This document shows, piece by piece, positions 1 through 7,726 of a stretch of 64,000 nucleotides of DNA (the first letter of the stretch is position 1; each line of letters begins with the position of its first letter). Below the pieces are notes generated by a model that had not been told where the DNA came from, did no database searches, and saw only the letters and a program-made list of their open reading frames with translations. The position numbers and the translations under genes are program-made. The stretch comes from Starkeya sp. ORNL1 (lineage in GTDB: Bacteria > Pseudomonadota > Alphaproteobacteria > Rhizobiales > Xanthobacteraceae). Location: the NCBI RefSeq assembly GCF_012971745.1, contig NZ_CP048834.1, positions 3,534,001-3,598,000 on the forward strand, given 5' to 3'.

Positions 1-141
1 GAGGAACTCGATCCGGTCTTCGCCGACATGCCGATCGCGCGTGAGCGCATCGACAATGCGAAGCTGGAACGCGTGCTTTCCAACGGCTTCGGCTTCGGCG
101 GCACCAATGCCGTGCTCGTCCTGCAGCATCCCGACGCCTGA
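1..141 (+). CDS. fabB: Beta-ketoacyl-ACP synthase I, C-terminal end (partial)
   Basis: Only the last 46 residues are in the window; the gene begins upstream. The tail contains the motif [14 protein letters not shown], the glycine-rich FGFGGTN signature near the C-terminus of KAS I/II condensing enzymes. FabB elongates acyl-ACP with malonyl-ACP in cytoplasmic type II fatty-acid synthesis and, in the FabA/FabB route, feeds unsaturated fatty-acid formation. FabB rather than FabF is inferred from the fabI gene that follows 96 bp later on the same strand, since fabA-fabB-fabI is a common order in rhizobial relatives. The 96-bp spacer holds a short hairpin (7-bp arms, 164-180). Confidence 0.85.
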   Translation, partial: EELDPVFADMPIARERIDNAKLERVLSNGFGFGGTNAVLVLQHPDA

Positions 142-237
142 CGGGAACTTTATGCGTTCGCACGTCGTCATGTTGACGACAGATAAGTACTCCAGATCAA
201 TAAGTTGCCCGCCATGTCCGGGCGAAGGAGTTCTTCG

Positions 238-1077
238 ATGAGCCTGATGCAGGGCAAGCGCGGTCTGGTGATGGGGGTCGCCAACGACCATTCCATCGCC
301 TGGGGCATCGCCAAGGCGCTGGCCGCGCAGGGAGCGGAACTCGCTTTCACCTATCAGGGCGAGGCGCTCGGCCGCCGCGTCAAGCCGCTGGCCCAGAGCC
401 TCGGCTCCGACACCGTGCTGCCCTGCGACGTCGAGGACCTCGCTTCGGTGGACGCTGCGTTCGACGCGCTGAAAGCCAAATGGAGCACCATCGATTTCGT
501 CGTGCACGCCATCGGCTTCTCCGACAAGAACGAGTTGAAGGGGCGCTACGCCGACACCACGCGGACCAATTTCACCCGCACCATGGTGATCTCCTGCTTC
601 TCCTTCACCGAGATCGCCAAGCGCGCCGCGGCCCTGATGCCGCGCGGCGGCTCGATCCTGACGCTGACTTATGGCGGCTCGACCCGGGTGATGCCGAACT
701 ACAATGTCATGGGCGTCGCCAAGGCCGCGCTGGAGGCGAGCGTGCGCTATCTGGCCGCCGATTACGGCCCTCAGGGCGTGCGGGTGAACGCGGTCTCGGC
801 CGGGCCGATCCGTACGCTGGCGGGCGCCGGCATCACCGATGCGCGGCTGATGTTCAACTACCAGAAGCGCCACGCCCCGCTGCGCCGCACCGTGACCATC
901 GAGGAAGTCGGCGGCGCCGCGCTGTACCTGCTCTCCGAGCTCGCCAGCGGCGTCACCGGCGAGGTGCATTTCGTCGATTCCGGCTACAACATCATCTCGA
1001 TGCCGCACCCCGACGCGCTCAAGACCATCGAGGACGCGGAGGAACGCGCCGCCGGCGGCGAGGTCGCGGCGGAGTAA
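238..1077 (+). CDS. fabI: Enoyl-[[18 protein letters not shown]] reductase, FabI type (copy 1)
   Basis: This is the NADH-dependent enoyl-ACP reductase that performs the last step of each fatty-acid elongation cycle. The 279-residue protein is a short-chain-dehydrogenase fold with the FabI nucleotide-binding start GLVMGVANDHSIAWG. The FabI active-site arrangement is present: Tyr in LTYGG, then PNYNVMGVAKAALE with the second Tyr and Lys (E. coli Tyr146/Tyr156/Lys163). The start is placed at ATG 238 because GAAGGAG lies about 10 bases before it; an upstream in-frame ATG at 205 has no such site. It follows fabB and is probably cotranscribed. A second FabI lies at 20321-21148. Confidence 0.93.
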   Translation: MSLMQGKRGLVMGVANDHSIAWGIAKALAAQGAELAFTYQGEALGRRVKPLAQSLGSDTVLPCDVEDLASVDAAFDALKAKWSTIDFVVHAIGFSDKNELKGRYADTTRTNFTRTMVISCFSFTEIAKRAAALMPRGGSILTLTYGGSTRVMPNYNVMGVAKAALEASVRYLAADYGPQGVRVNAVSAGPIRTLAGAGITDARLMFNYQKRHAPLRRTVTIEEVGGAALYLLSELASGVTGEVHFVDSGYNIISMPHPDALKTIEDAEERAAGGEVAAE

Positions 1078-1103
1078 TCTCTCTTTTTCGGCTCGATTCA
1101 GCC

Positions 1104-1202
1104 GTCATCCCGGCCGCAGCGCAGCGAAGAGCCGGGATCGCGCGAAGTCTCGCGCCACACCTTCCCGCGGTCCCGGATCGGCTTTCGGCCGTCCGGGATA
1201 AC
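1104..1202. repeat. Dispersed palindromic repeat, family A (copy 1)
   Basis: An imperfect inverted repeat of about 100 bp whose outer arms read GTCATCCCGGCCG and CCGTCCGGGATAAC. Inner GCCGGGATCGCG and GGTCCCGGATCGG segments match the other family members at 7618, 18988, 21262 and 60614. It fills the gap between fabI and the convergent amidohydrolase gene and could act as a bidirectional terminator or mRNA 3' structure. No coding potential is apparent. Confidence 0.8.
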
Positions 1203-1205
1203 GGA

Positions 1206-2654
1206 CTAGCCGATCGTGTCCTTGTAAATCTTCCCGTCCTTCATGATGAGGACGAAGTTCTTCTCCGGATCCCCGATCAGCGCGAGATTGGCGAGCGGGT
1301 CGCCGTCGACCAGGATCATGTCGGCGAACGCGTCCTTCTCCAGCACGCCCAGCCTGCCGGGATAGGGATTGCGCGGGCCGGACAGCGCCAGCAACTCGCC
1401 ATTGGTGGCGGTCGCCATGGTCAGCGCCTCGGCCGCGCTGTACCAGCGGGCGAGATGGGTGAGCATGGTGCCCTGGCGCCGCGCCAGCCGCGCCGAGAAT
1501 AAGAGGTCCGAGCCGAACGCCGTCCGGATGCCGTATTTCCTCGCCAGCCGGTAAACGTTGTCGGTGCCCGCGAACACCTGGATCTGCTTCGCCCGGCTCG
1601 GGCCGGTCAGCGGTACCGAATCGTCATCGCCGACGAAGGGCTGGGTGCTCAGCCAGAGGCCGCGCTCGGCCAGCAGCGCCGCGGTGGCGTCATCCATCAG
1701 GTGGCCGTGCTCGATGCAGGCGGCGCCGGCCATGATCGCGCGCTGGATGGTCGGCGACGCATAAGCGTGCACCGCGATATAAGTGCCCCAGTCGGCGGCG
1801 GTCTCCGCGGCGGCGCGCACCTCGGGCTCGGAAAAGGTGGTGGCGTCGAGCGGCGAGCGCGGCGAGGAGACGCCGCCGCCGCCCACGATCTTGATCTGCG
1901 AGGCGCCCTGCAGCATCTGCTCGCGTACCCGCAGCCGCACCTCGTCGGCGCCGTCGGCGATCGCCATGCCGCCGGTCTGCTCCGCCGTGCCCGGCGTTCC
2001 GGCCGCCCGCGGCAATTCGCCAACCGCGCGCAGATCGGCATGGCCGCCGCTGCCGGTGATCATGGCGCCGCAGGGATAGATGCGCGGCCCCGTAGCCAGG
2101 CCCTCGTCGATCACCTGCTTCAGCGCGAAGGATGGGCCGCCGAGGTCGCGTATGGTGGTGAAGCCGCGCAGCAGCGTCTGCTCCGCCTCCGCCGCGGCGG
2201 CGAGATGCACATAGCCGATATCGGCGGTCATCAGCGCCGGGATCGACAGCGCAGCGAACATGGCGTGCCAGTGCATGTCGATCAGGCCGGGCATCAGCAC
2301 CCGGCTCTTGCCGTCGATCACCCGCGCGCCCTCCGGCGCCGCCGGGGTGCCGTTGGCGATGTCCTTGATGCGGCCGGCCTCGACCAGCAGGCTCACGCCT
2401 TCGCGAAGGGTCGCGGACTTGCCGTCGAACAGCCGGACATTGGTGAAGAGGATGGGCCGTGGCGGCGCCGGCGGCGCCTGCGCCAAAGCCGGCTTCGACA
2501 AGCCCATGGCCGCGACCGATGCTGCCATGCCGGCGACAAAGCCGCGGCGGGTCAGGTCCGCATCGATGCGCCGCGTGAGCGCCCGGATCTCCGGCCGGTG
2601 GCACAGGCAACCAGTGTGGCCCGATACGTCGTCAGCCGATGTGCAGGAAAACAT
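1206..2654 (-). CDS. Amidohydrolase family protein, exported (Tat-like signal)
   Basis: A metal-dependent hydrolase of the amidohydrolase superfamily, in the imidazolonepropionase / Xaa-Pro dipeptidase-like group. The N-terminus carries LTRRGFVAGMAASVAAMG, a twin-arginine-type signal ending near ALA, so the enzyme is probably periplasmic. The metal-binding His-x-His is in PGLIDMHWHAMF. Further histidines in AVHAYASP and CIEHGHLMDD and an Asp in AFGSDLLF fit a binuclear-type site. ATG 2654 is chosen because GGGGGCGAGC lies just before it; the longest open frame starts at a TTG (2666). The substrate cannot be told from sequence. The gene is single and convergent with fabI. Confidence 0.82.
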   Translation of the reverse strand: MFSCTSADDVSGHTGCLCHRPEIRALTRRIDADLTRRGFVAGMAASVAAMGLSKPALAQAPPAPPRPILFTNVRLFDGKSATLREGVSLLVEAGRIKDIANGTPAAPEGARVIDGKSRVLMPGLIDMHWHAMFAALSIPALMTADIGYVHLAAAAEAEQTLLRGFTTIRDLGGPSFALKQVIDEGLATGPRIYPCGAMITGSGGHADLRAVGELPRAAGTPGTAEQTGGMAIADGADEVRLRVREQMLQGASQIKIVGGGGVSSPRSPLDATTFSEPEVRAAAETAADWGTYIAVHAYASPTIQRAIMAGAACIEHGHLMDDATAALLAERGLWLSTQPFVGDDDSVPLTGPSRAKQIQVFAGTDNVYRLARKYGIRTAFGSDLLFSARLARRQGTMLTHLARWYSAAEALTMATATNGELLALSGPRNPYPGRLGVLEKDAFADMILVDGDPLANLALIGDPEKNFVLIMKDGKIYKDTIG

Positions 2655-2743
2655 GCTCGCCCCCAACCGCCCCGGTCGCGCGACAGTACGAGGAAGCGCC
2701 CTTTAAGCAACTCATCAAGCCGCGATTGCCGATGCCAACCAGA

Positions 2744-3601
2744 TCAGCCCTTCGCCGCCAGCGCGATCCGGTAGGAGTGCGCGGGATAGACGCCGAGGAT
2801 GCGCAACTCCTTGGAGAAGAAGGCCAGTTCCTCCAAAGCCAGCTTCAGCGGCCGGTCGTCCGGGTGGCCCTCGACATCGGCATAGAATTGCGTGGCGAAA
2901 AACTCGCCGTCGAGCTGGTAGGATTCCAGCTTGGTCATGTTCACGCCATTGGTGGCAAAACCGCCCATCGCCTTGTAGAGCGCGGCCGGCACGTTGCGCA
3001 CCCGGAACACGAAGGTCGTCACCGTCGGGCCATTATTGGCCGGCGCCCAGTCGGCCTCCCTCGAGAGGATGATGAAGCGCGTGGTGTTATGCGCTTCGTC
3101 CTCGATGTTCTCGGCGACGATGTCGAGCCCATAGATCTCCGCGGCCAGGCGCGAGGCGATGGCCGACTGGGTGATGTCGCCGGCCTCGGCGATCTGGCGG
3201 GCGGAGCCGGCGGTGTCGGCGCCGACCACCGCCTTCAGCCCGAGCTTGCGGATGATGTTGCGGCACTGGCCGAGCGCCATCACGTGGCTCTGCGCGGTCT
3301 TGATGGTGGCGAGGCTCGCGCCCTTCACCGCCATCAGCTGGTGGGAGAGCGGCAGGAAGAACTCGCCGATGATGTTGAGACCGGAGGTCGGCATCAGATG
3401 GTGGATGTCCGCCACCCGGCCGGCGACCGAGTTCTCGATCGGGATCATGCCGAGATCGGCCTCGCCGTTCTGGATGGCGGCGAAGGCGTCCTCGAAGGTG
3501 TCGCACGGCACCGGCTCGAAATCCGGATAGACCTCGCGGCAGGCGATGTGGGAGTTGGCTCCCGGCTCGCCCTGGAACACGACGGTGCGGCGGCTGGTCA
3601 T
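2744..3601 (-). CDS. pheA: Prephenate dehydratase with ACT domain
   Basis: Converts prephenate to phenylpyruvate in phenylalanine biosynthesis. It has 285 residues, the usual size of a monofunctional enzyme without chorismate mutase. The N-terminal catalytic part has [10 protein letters not shown] and [15 protein letters not shown], and the dehydratase signature HNTTRFIIL is near residue 180. A C-terminal ACT domain (about 195-275) includes [17 protein letters not shown] and is expected to bind phenylalanine for feedback control. Its ATG overlaps the stop of kdsB by 4 bases (ATGA), so the two are translationally coupled. Confidence 0.94.
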   Translation of the reverse strand: MTSRRTVVFQGEPGANSHIACREVYPDFEPVPCDTFEDAFAAIQNGEADLGMIPIENSVAGRVADIHHLMPTSGLNIIGEFFLPLSHQLMAVKGASLATIKTAQSHVMALGQCRNIIRKLGLKAVVGADTAGSARQIAEAGDITQSAIASRLAAEIYGLDIVAENIEDEAHNTTRFIILSREADWAPANNGPTVTTFVFRVRNVPAALYKAMGGFATNGVNMTKLESYQLDGEFFATQFYADVEGHPDDRPLKLALEELAFFSKELRILGVYPAHSYRIALAAKG

Positions 3602-4368
3602 TTTGCAGGTCCTTCCCTGGAACGCACGTCCTCACGCGCGAGCAGCACCCGCGCCTTCACCAGATCATCCGGCGTGTCGACGCCGAGCGGCACGGTATCG
3701 ACGATGGCGACATCGATGCGCATGCCGGCTTCCAGCGCTCGCAGTTGCTCCAGCCGCTCGCGGCTCTCGAGCGCGGAGGGCGGCAAGGCGACGAAGCGCT
3801 CCAGCGCCGCACGCCGATACGCGTAGAGGCCGATATGATGATAGAGTGGCCCCTTGCCCCAGGGCGCAGTGGCCCGGGTGAAATACAGTGCGCGCAGCCG
3901 GCCGTCGCCCAAGGGGCTGCCGACCGCCTTCACCACGTTCGGATTGGCGCGCTCCTCCTCGACCCGGATCTCGGCGGCGAGCGTACCGATATCGACCGCG
4001 GCCTCGTCCAGCAGCGCGAGCGCGGCGCGAATCAGTGCCGGGTCGATGGTCGGCAGATCGCCCTGCACATTCACCACGCGCTTCGCGGTACGGTTGGGGT
4101 CGACGATGTTCAGCGCCTCGAAGATGCGGTCGGAGCCCGACGGATGGTCGGTGCGCGTCATCACCGCCTCGAAGCCGGCCTTCACCACCGCCTCGCGCAC
4201 GCTCTCCGTGTCGGTGGCGATCACCACGCGGCCGATATTTGCCGCGGCGGAACGCCGCGCCACTTCGACGATCATCGGCCGCCCGCCGACATCGGCCAGC
4301 GGCTTTCCCGGCAAGCGGGTCGACGCCATGCGCGCGGGAACAAGTATCAGCGTATCGGATGAGGGCAT
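3598..4368 (-). CDS. kdsB: 3-deoxy-manno-octulosonate cytidylyltransferase (CMP-KDO synthetase)
   Basis: Activates KDO with CTP to CMP-KDO for lipopolysaccharide inner-core assembly. The 256-residue protein begins with the nucleotide-binding signature [20 protein letters not shown]. It also has [15 protein letters not shown] and [12 protein letters not shown], both characteristic of KdsB. It is the first gene of a two-gene unit with pheA. This coupling of an LPS gene to an aromatic amino-acid gene recurs in rhizobial relatives and probably reflects shared transcription rather than shared function. The region 4369-4591 to the divergent cytochrome gene would hold both promoters. Confidence 0.94.
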   Translation of the reverse strand: MPSSDTLILVPARMASTRLPGKPLADVGGRPMIVEVARRSAAANIGRVVIATDTESVREAVVKAGFEAVMTRTDHPSGSDRIFEALNIVDPNRTAKRVVNVQGDLPTIDPALIRAALALLDEAAVDIGTLAAEIRVEEERANPNVVKAVGSPLGDGRLRALYFTRATAPWGKGPLYHHIGLYAYRRAALERFVALPPSALESRERLEQLRALEAGMRIDVAIVDTVPLGVDTPDDLVKARVLLAREDVRSREGPAK

Positions 4369-4591
4369 TTGCCCGCCTCGGCGAAGTAGATTCGGGGATG
4401 GCGCCGCGCTTCCGCCCGGTGGCGAAACGTAGCAACCGCGGGCGGCTTATACGGGTTGCACGGCCACCGTCAAAATGATTAGTTCCGCCCGCCGTTGGCG
4501 CCCGATAAGGGCGGCTGTTACCATTGAGCGGCGCGGGGTGCGGACCTGCCGGAGGTGCCCGCTTCCCGCTCTTCGAGGGAGCCGAATTTCG

Positions 4592-5443
4592 ATGGACAGC
4601 TTCGAGCTGAACAAGATCGCTGGTGCCATACTTGGCACGCTGACCTTCACGCTCGGATTGAGCATCGTTGCCGATATCATCTTCTCGCAGCATCCGCCGG
4701 CGAAGCCGGGCTTCGAGATCGTGGTGAAGGAGGCTTCCAGCGGCGAAGCCCAGGCCGCGGCGCCGGCCGATGTGCCGATCGCCAATCTGCTCGCCGCCGC
4801 CAGCGTCGAGCGTGGCGCGGCGCAGGCCAAGAAGTGCGGCGCCTGCCACAATTTCGTCGAGGGCGCCGGCCCCAAGGTCGGCCCGGACCTTTACGGCGTG
4901 GTTGGCCGCCCGGTCGCCAGCGCTGCCGGCTTCGCCTATTCCGCCGCGATCAAGGCGCATGGCGGCACGTGGACCTTCCAGGAGCTGTCGGACTTCATCA
5001 AGAACCCGAAGGGCGATATTCCCGGCACCGCGATGGGCTTCGCCGGCCTGCCGAAGGAAACCGATCGCGCCGACCTGCTGGTCTATCTGAACACGCTGTC
5101 GCACAGCCCGCTGCCGCTGCCCCAGCCGGTCGCCGCGCCTGCGGCCGCTCCGGCCGCGGCACCCGCAGCTGGCGACAAGCCGGCGGAAGCCAAGCCTGCT
5201 GAAGCGAAGCCGGCCGCGCCTGCTGCCGCTCCGGCTCCTGCTGCCGCTCCGGCTCCCGCCGCTGCCCCGGCTCCCGCTGCGCCCGCCCCTGCCGCTCCGG
5301 TGGCCGCGGATCCCAAGCCGGCCGAACCTGCGGCACCGGCTCCCGCAGCACCGGCCCCGGCTCCGGAAGCGCCCGCTGCTCCGGCGCCGGCCCCCGCTCC
5401 GGAAGCTCCGGCCACGCCCCCGGCGACCGCGCCCGCCCAGTGA
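4592..5443 (+). CDS. Membrane-anchored class I cytochrome c with Ala/Pro-rich tail
   Basis: A c-type cytochrome of 283 residues. Residues about 7-30 (NKIAGAILGTLTFTLGLSI...) form an uncleaved membrane anchor. Residues about 65-165 are the haem domain, with KKCGACHNF supplying the CxxCH attachment site and GTAMGFAGL a likely axial Met. This layout matches CycM-type membrane cytochrome c552 of rhizobia, which donates electrons to terminal oxidases. Residues about 175-283 are almost entirely Ala, Pro, Lys and Glu in PAPAAAP-like repeats, an unusual periplasmic extension. ATG 4592 is preferred because GAGGGAG lies 11 bases upstream and the anchor starts there. A terminator hairpin follows at 5499. 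Confidence 0.88.
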   Translation: MDSFELNKIAGAILGTLTFTLGLSIVADIIFSQHPPAKPGFEIVVKEASSGEAQAAAPADVPIANLLAAASVERGAAQAKKCGACHNFVEGAGPKVGPDLYGVVGRPVASAAGFAYSAAIKAHGGTWTFQELSDFIKNPKGDIPGTAMGFAGLPKETDRADLLVYLNTLSHSPLPLPQPVAAPAAAPAAAPAAGDKPAEAKPAEAKPAAPAAAPAPAAAPAPAAAPAPAAPAPAAPVAADPKPAEPAAPAPAAPAPAPEAPAAPAPAPAPEAPATPPATAPAQ

Positions 5444-5498
5444 GGCGGTGGCGCCGCGCTAAACATTGCGCGGCGTTCATGTTTTTCACGATCACGTC

Positions 5499-5536
5499 AG
5501 GCCGGTGGCGCTTCGCGCCCCGGCCTTATTCTTTTC
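5499..5536 (+). terminator. Rho-independent terminator after the cytochrome c gene
   Basis: A 12-bp stem (AGGCCGG, then GGCGC with one bulged T, TTC loop) is followed by TATTCTTTT. It lies 55 bp after the cytochrome stop and before the ABC transporter operon, so it separates the two units. Confidence 0.75.
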
Positions 5537-5618
5537 GGAACGTAACTTGCCATAATGACCGATGGCCGGGGCCGCTTTGCCGACCCGAGGTCCGCCAACA
5601 GCAGAGGGATGCCACTGG

Positions 5619-7598
5619 ATGATGAGCCGCAACAGGACGCCCATGCTCGCCTGCGTCACGCTGATGCTCGCGCTCGGTGGCCTCGCCACGCCGGCCTCTG
5701 CCCAGACCACACCGGCCGCGACGGCGCAAACCACCGCTCCACCCGCCGCCGGCGATCCGCAGGCGCCGCCCTCGGAAATGCCGCCGCCGGCCGCGGTGCC
5801 GCCCGCCCTCGCTCCGACCGACGCGCCGCCGCAATGGCGCCACGCCGTCGCGCTGCTCGGCACGCCGAAATACCAGCCGGACTTCAAGCATTTCGACTAT
5901 GTGAACCCGGACGCGCCAAAGGGCGGGCTGGTGCGGCTCTCCGACAACGGCACCTTCGATTCGCTCAACGACATCGTTCCGCGCGGCAATCCGGCGGCCG
6001 GCATCAGCCTGATCTACGATACGCTGATGACGCCGTCCTTCGACGAGGTGGCGACGGAATATGGGCTGCTGGCCGAGGCGGTGCGCTATCCGGCGGATTT
6101 CTCCTCCGTCACCTATCGCCTGCGCCCCGAGGCGAAGTGGCATGATGGCCAGCCGGTCACAGCGGATGACGTGGTGTGGTCGTTCGAGGCGCTGACCAAG
6201 AACAATCCGCGCCAGGCCTTCTATTACAGCCACGTCAAGAAGGCGGAGGTGACCGGCGAGCGCGAGGTGACCTTCACCTTCGACCAGACCGGCAATCGCG
6301 AACTGCCGCAGATCGTCGGCCAGTTGCGTGTCATGCCGAAGCATTGGTGGACCGCGAACGACGCCTCCGGCAAGGCGCGCGACATCTCGCAGGGCACGCT
6401 GGAGATCCCGCTCGGCGGCGGCGCCTACAAGATCAAGCAGATGGTGCCCGGCCGCTCGATCTCCTACGAGCGGGTGCCGGACTATTGGGCTGCCAACCTG
6501 CCGGTGAATGTCGGCACCAATAATTTCAACGAGCAGCGCTACGACTATTTCCGCGACGAGACCGTCGAGCTGGAGGCCTTCAAGGGCGACCAGTATGATT
6601 ATCGCATCGAGAGTTCCGCCAAGGATTGGGCCACCGCCTATGACTTCCCGGCTGTGAAGGCCGGCAAGGTGATCCTCGAGGAATTCCCGAACCGGGCTTC
6701 CGGCTCGATGCAGGCCTTTATCCCGAATCTGCGGCGCGACAAGTTCCAGGACCAGCGGGTGCGCCGGGCGCTGAACTTTGCGCTCGATTTCGACGGCATG
6801 AACCGCACGCTGTTCTTCGGCCAGTACAAGCGCACCTCCAGCTATTTCCAGAACACCGAGCTCGCTTCCTCCGGCCTGCCCCAGGGCAAGGAGCTGGAGA
6901 TATTGCAGGGCGTGAAGGACCTTGTCCCCGCCAGCGTGTTCACCACCCCATACGAGAATCCGCCGACCGGTGGCGAGGATGTGCGCCGCGCCAATCTGCG
7001 CGAGGCGGCACGGCTGTTCAAGGAAGCAGGCTATGAGGTGAAGGGCGGCAAGCTGGTCAACGCCAAGGGCGAGCCCTTCACCATCGAGATACTGATCGCC
7101 AATCCGGCGTTCGAGCGCGTCGCGCTGTTCTACAAGCCGACGCTGGAGCGGCTTGGCGTCACCGTCAATGTGCGCCAGGTCGACACCTCGCAATACATCA
7201 ACCGCATCCGGGCGCGTGATTTCGACATGATCATCACCGGCTGGGGCCAGTCGCTCTCCCCGGGCAACGAGCAGCGCGATTTCTGGGGCTCGGCGGCGGC
7301 CGACCGCGAGGGCTCCACCAACTATGCCGGCATCAAGGATCCCGGCATCGACGCGCTGATCGAAAAGGTGATCTACGCCAGGGACCGCGAGGAACTGGTG
7401 GCGGCCACCCACGCGCTCGACCGCGTGCTGCTTGCCCACGATTATGTGGTGCCGAGCTGGAACTACCCCAACACCCGGACGGCGCGCTGGAACCGCTTCT
7501 CGCGGCCCGAGACCCTGCCGGAATACGGCAGCGGCGCCTTCCCTACCATCTGGTGGTGGGACGACGCCAAGGCCAAGGCGACCGGAGGCGCGAAGTGA
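5619..7598 (+). CDS. ABC transporter extracellular solute-binding protein, family 5 (YejA-like), copy 1
   Basis: Periplasmic peptide-binding component of an oligopeptide ABC transporter. The 659-residue precursor has a signal peptide (MMSRNRTPMLACVTLMLALG to about ASAQ). A Thr/Ala/Pro-rich linker of roughly 45 residues precedes the SBP_bac_5 fold. Family landmarks include YRLRPEAKWHDGQPVTADDV and FQNTELASSGLPQG. ATG 5619 is preferred because AGAGGG lies about 10 bases upstream. It opens an operon with a second binding protein, two permeases and a double ATPase, resembling E. coli yejABEF, which imports peptides including microcin C. Specificity here is unknown. Confidence 0.9.
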   Translation: MMSRNRTPMLACVTLMLALGGLATPASAQTTPAATAQTTAPPAAGDPQAPPSEMPPPAAVPPALAPTDAPPQWRHAVALLGTPKYQPDFKHFDYVNPDAPKGGLVRLSDNGTFDSLNDIVPRGNPAAGISLIYDTLMTPSFDEVATEYGLLAEAVRYPADFSSVTYRLRPEAKWHDGQPVTADDVVWSFEALTKNNPRQAFYYSHVKKAEVTGEREVTFTFDQTGNRELPQIVGQLRVMPKHWWTANDASGKARDISQGTLEIPLGGGAYKIKQMVPGRSISYERVPDYWAANLPVNVGTNNFNEQRYDYFRDETVELEAFKGDQYDYRIESSAKDWATAYDFPAVKAGKVILEEFPNRASGSMQAFIPNLRRDKFQDQRVRRALNFALDFDGMNRTLFFGQYKRTSSYFQNTELASSGLPQGKELEILQGVKDLVPASVFTTPYENPPTGGEDVRRANLREAARLFKEAGYEVKGGKLVNAKGEPFTIEILIANPAFERVALFYKPTLERLGVTVNVRQVDTSQYINRIRARDFDMIITGWGQSLSPGNEQRDFWGSAAADREGSTNYAGIKDPGIDALIEKVIYARDREELVAATHALDRVLLAHDYVVPSWNYPNTRTARWNRFSRPETLPEYGSGAFPTIWWWDDAKAKATGGAK

Positions 7599-7617
7599 GG
7601 ACCGGTCCAAGGTCCTC

Positions 7618-7720
7618 GTCATCCCGGCCGGAGCGCAGCGGAGAGCCGGGATCGCGTGCCGATAGTGCGCTCTCTTCTGCACGCGATCCCGGATCGGCCG
7701 TGCCGGCCGTCCGGGATGAC
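7618..7720. repeat. Dispersed palindromic repeat, family A (copy 2), inside an operon
   Basis: An inverted repeat bounded by GTCATCCCGGCCG and GGCCGTCCGGGATGAC, with internal GAGCCGGGATCGCG and CGCGATCCCGGATCGG arms. It occupies nearly the whole space between the two binding-protein genes and ends 6 bases before the GTG start of the second. In mRNA it would form a large stem-loop at the 5' side of that gene. Confidence 0.8.
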
Positions 7721-7726
7721 GGCGGA

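Noticed and set aside
164..180. A 7-bp hairpin between fabB and fabI as an attenuator
   Set aside because: The stem is short and no leader peptide or alternative structure is apparent, so it is not listed as a feature.
480..1502. A 340-codon plus-strand frame overlapping fabI
   Set aside because: It runs out of frame through fabI, the family A palindrome and the antisense end of the amidohydrolase gene, and is Arg-rich shadow sequence.
1701..2774. A 357-codon plus-strand frame opposite the amidohydrolase
   Set aside because: The minus-strand amidohydrolase has clear metal motifs; the plus frame shows only shadow composition.
5083..5466. Gly/Ala-rich minus-strand frame resembling a PE-PGRS-like protein
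   Set aside because: It is the reverse reading of the Ala/Pro tail of the cytochrome c gene; GCC/CCG repeats always give such an antisense frame.
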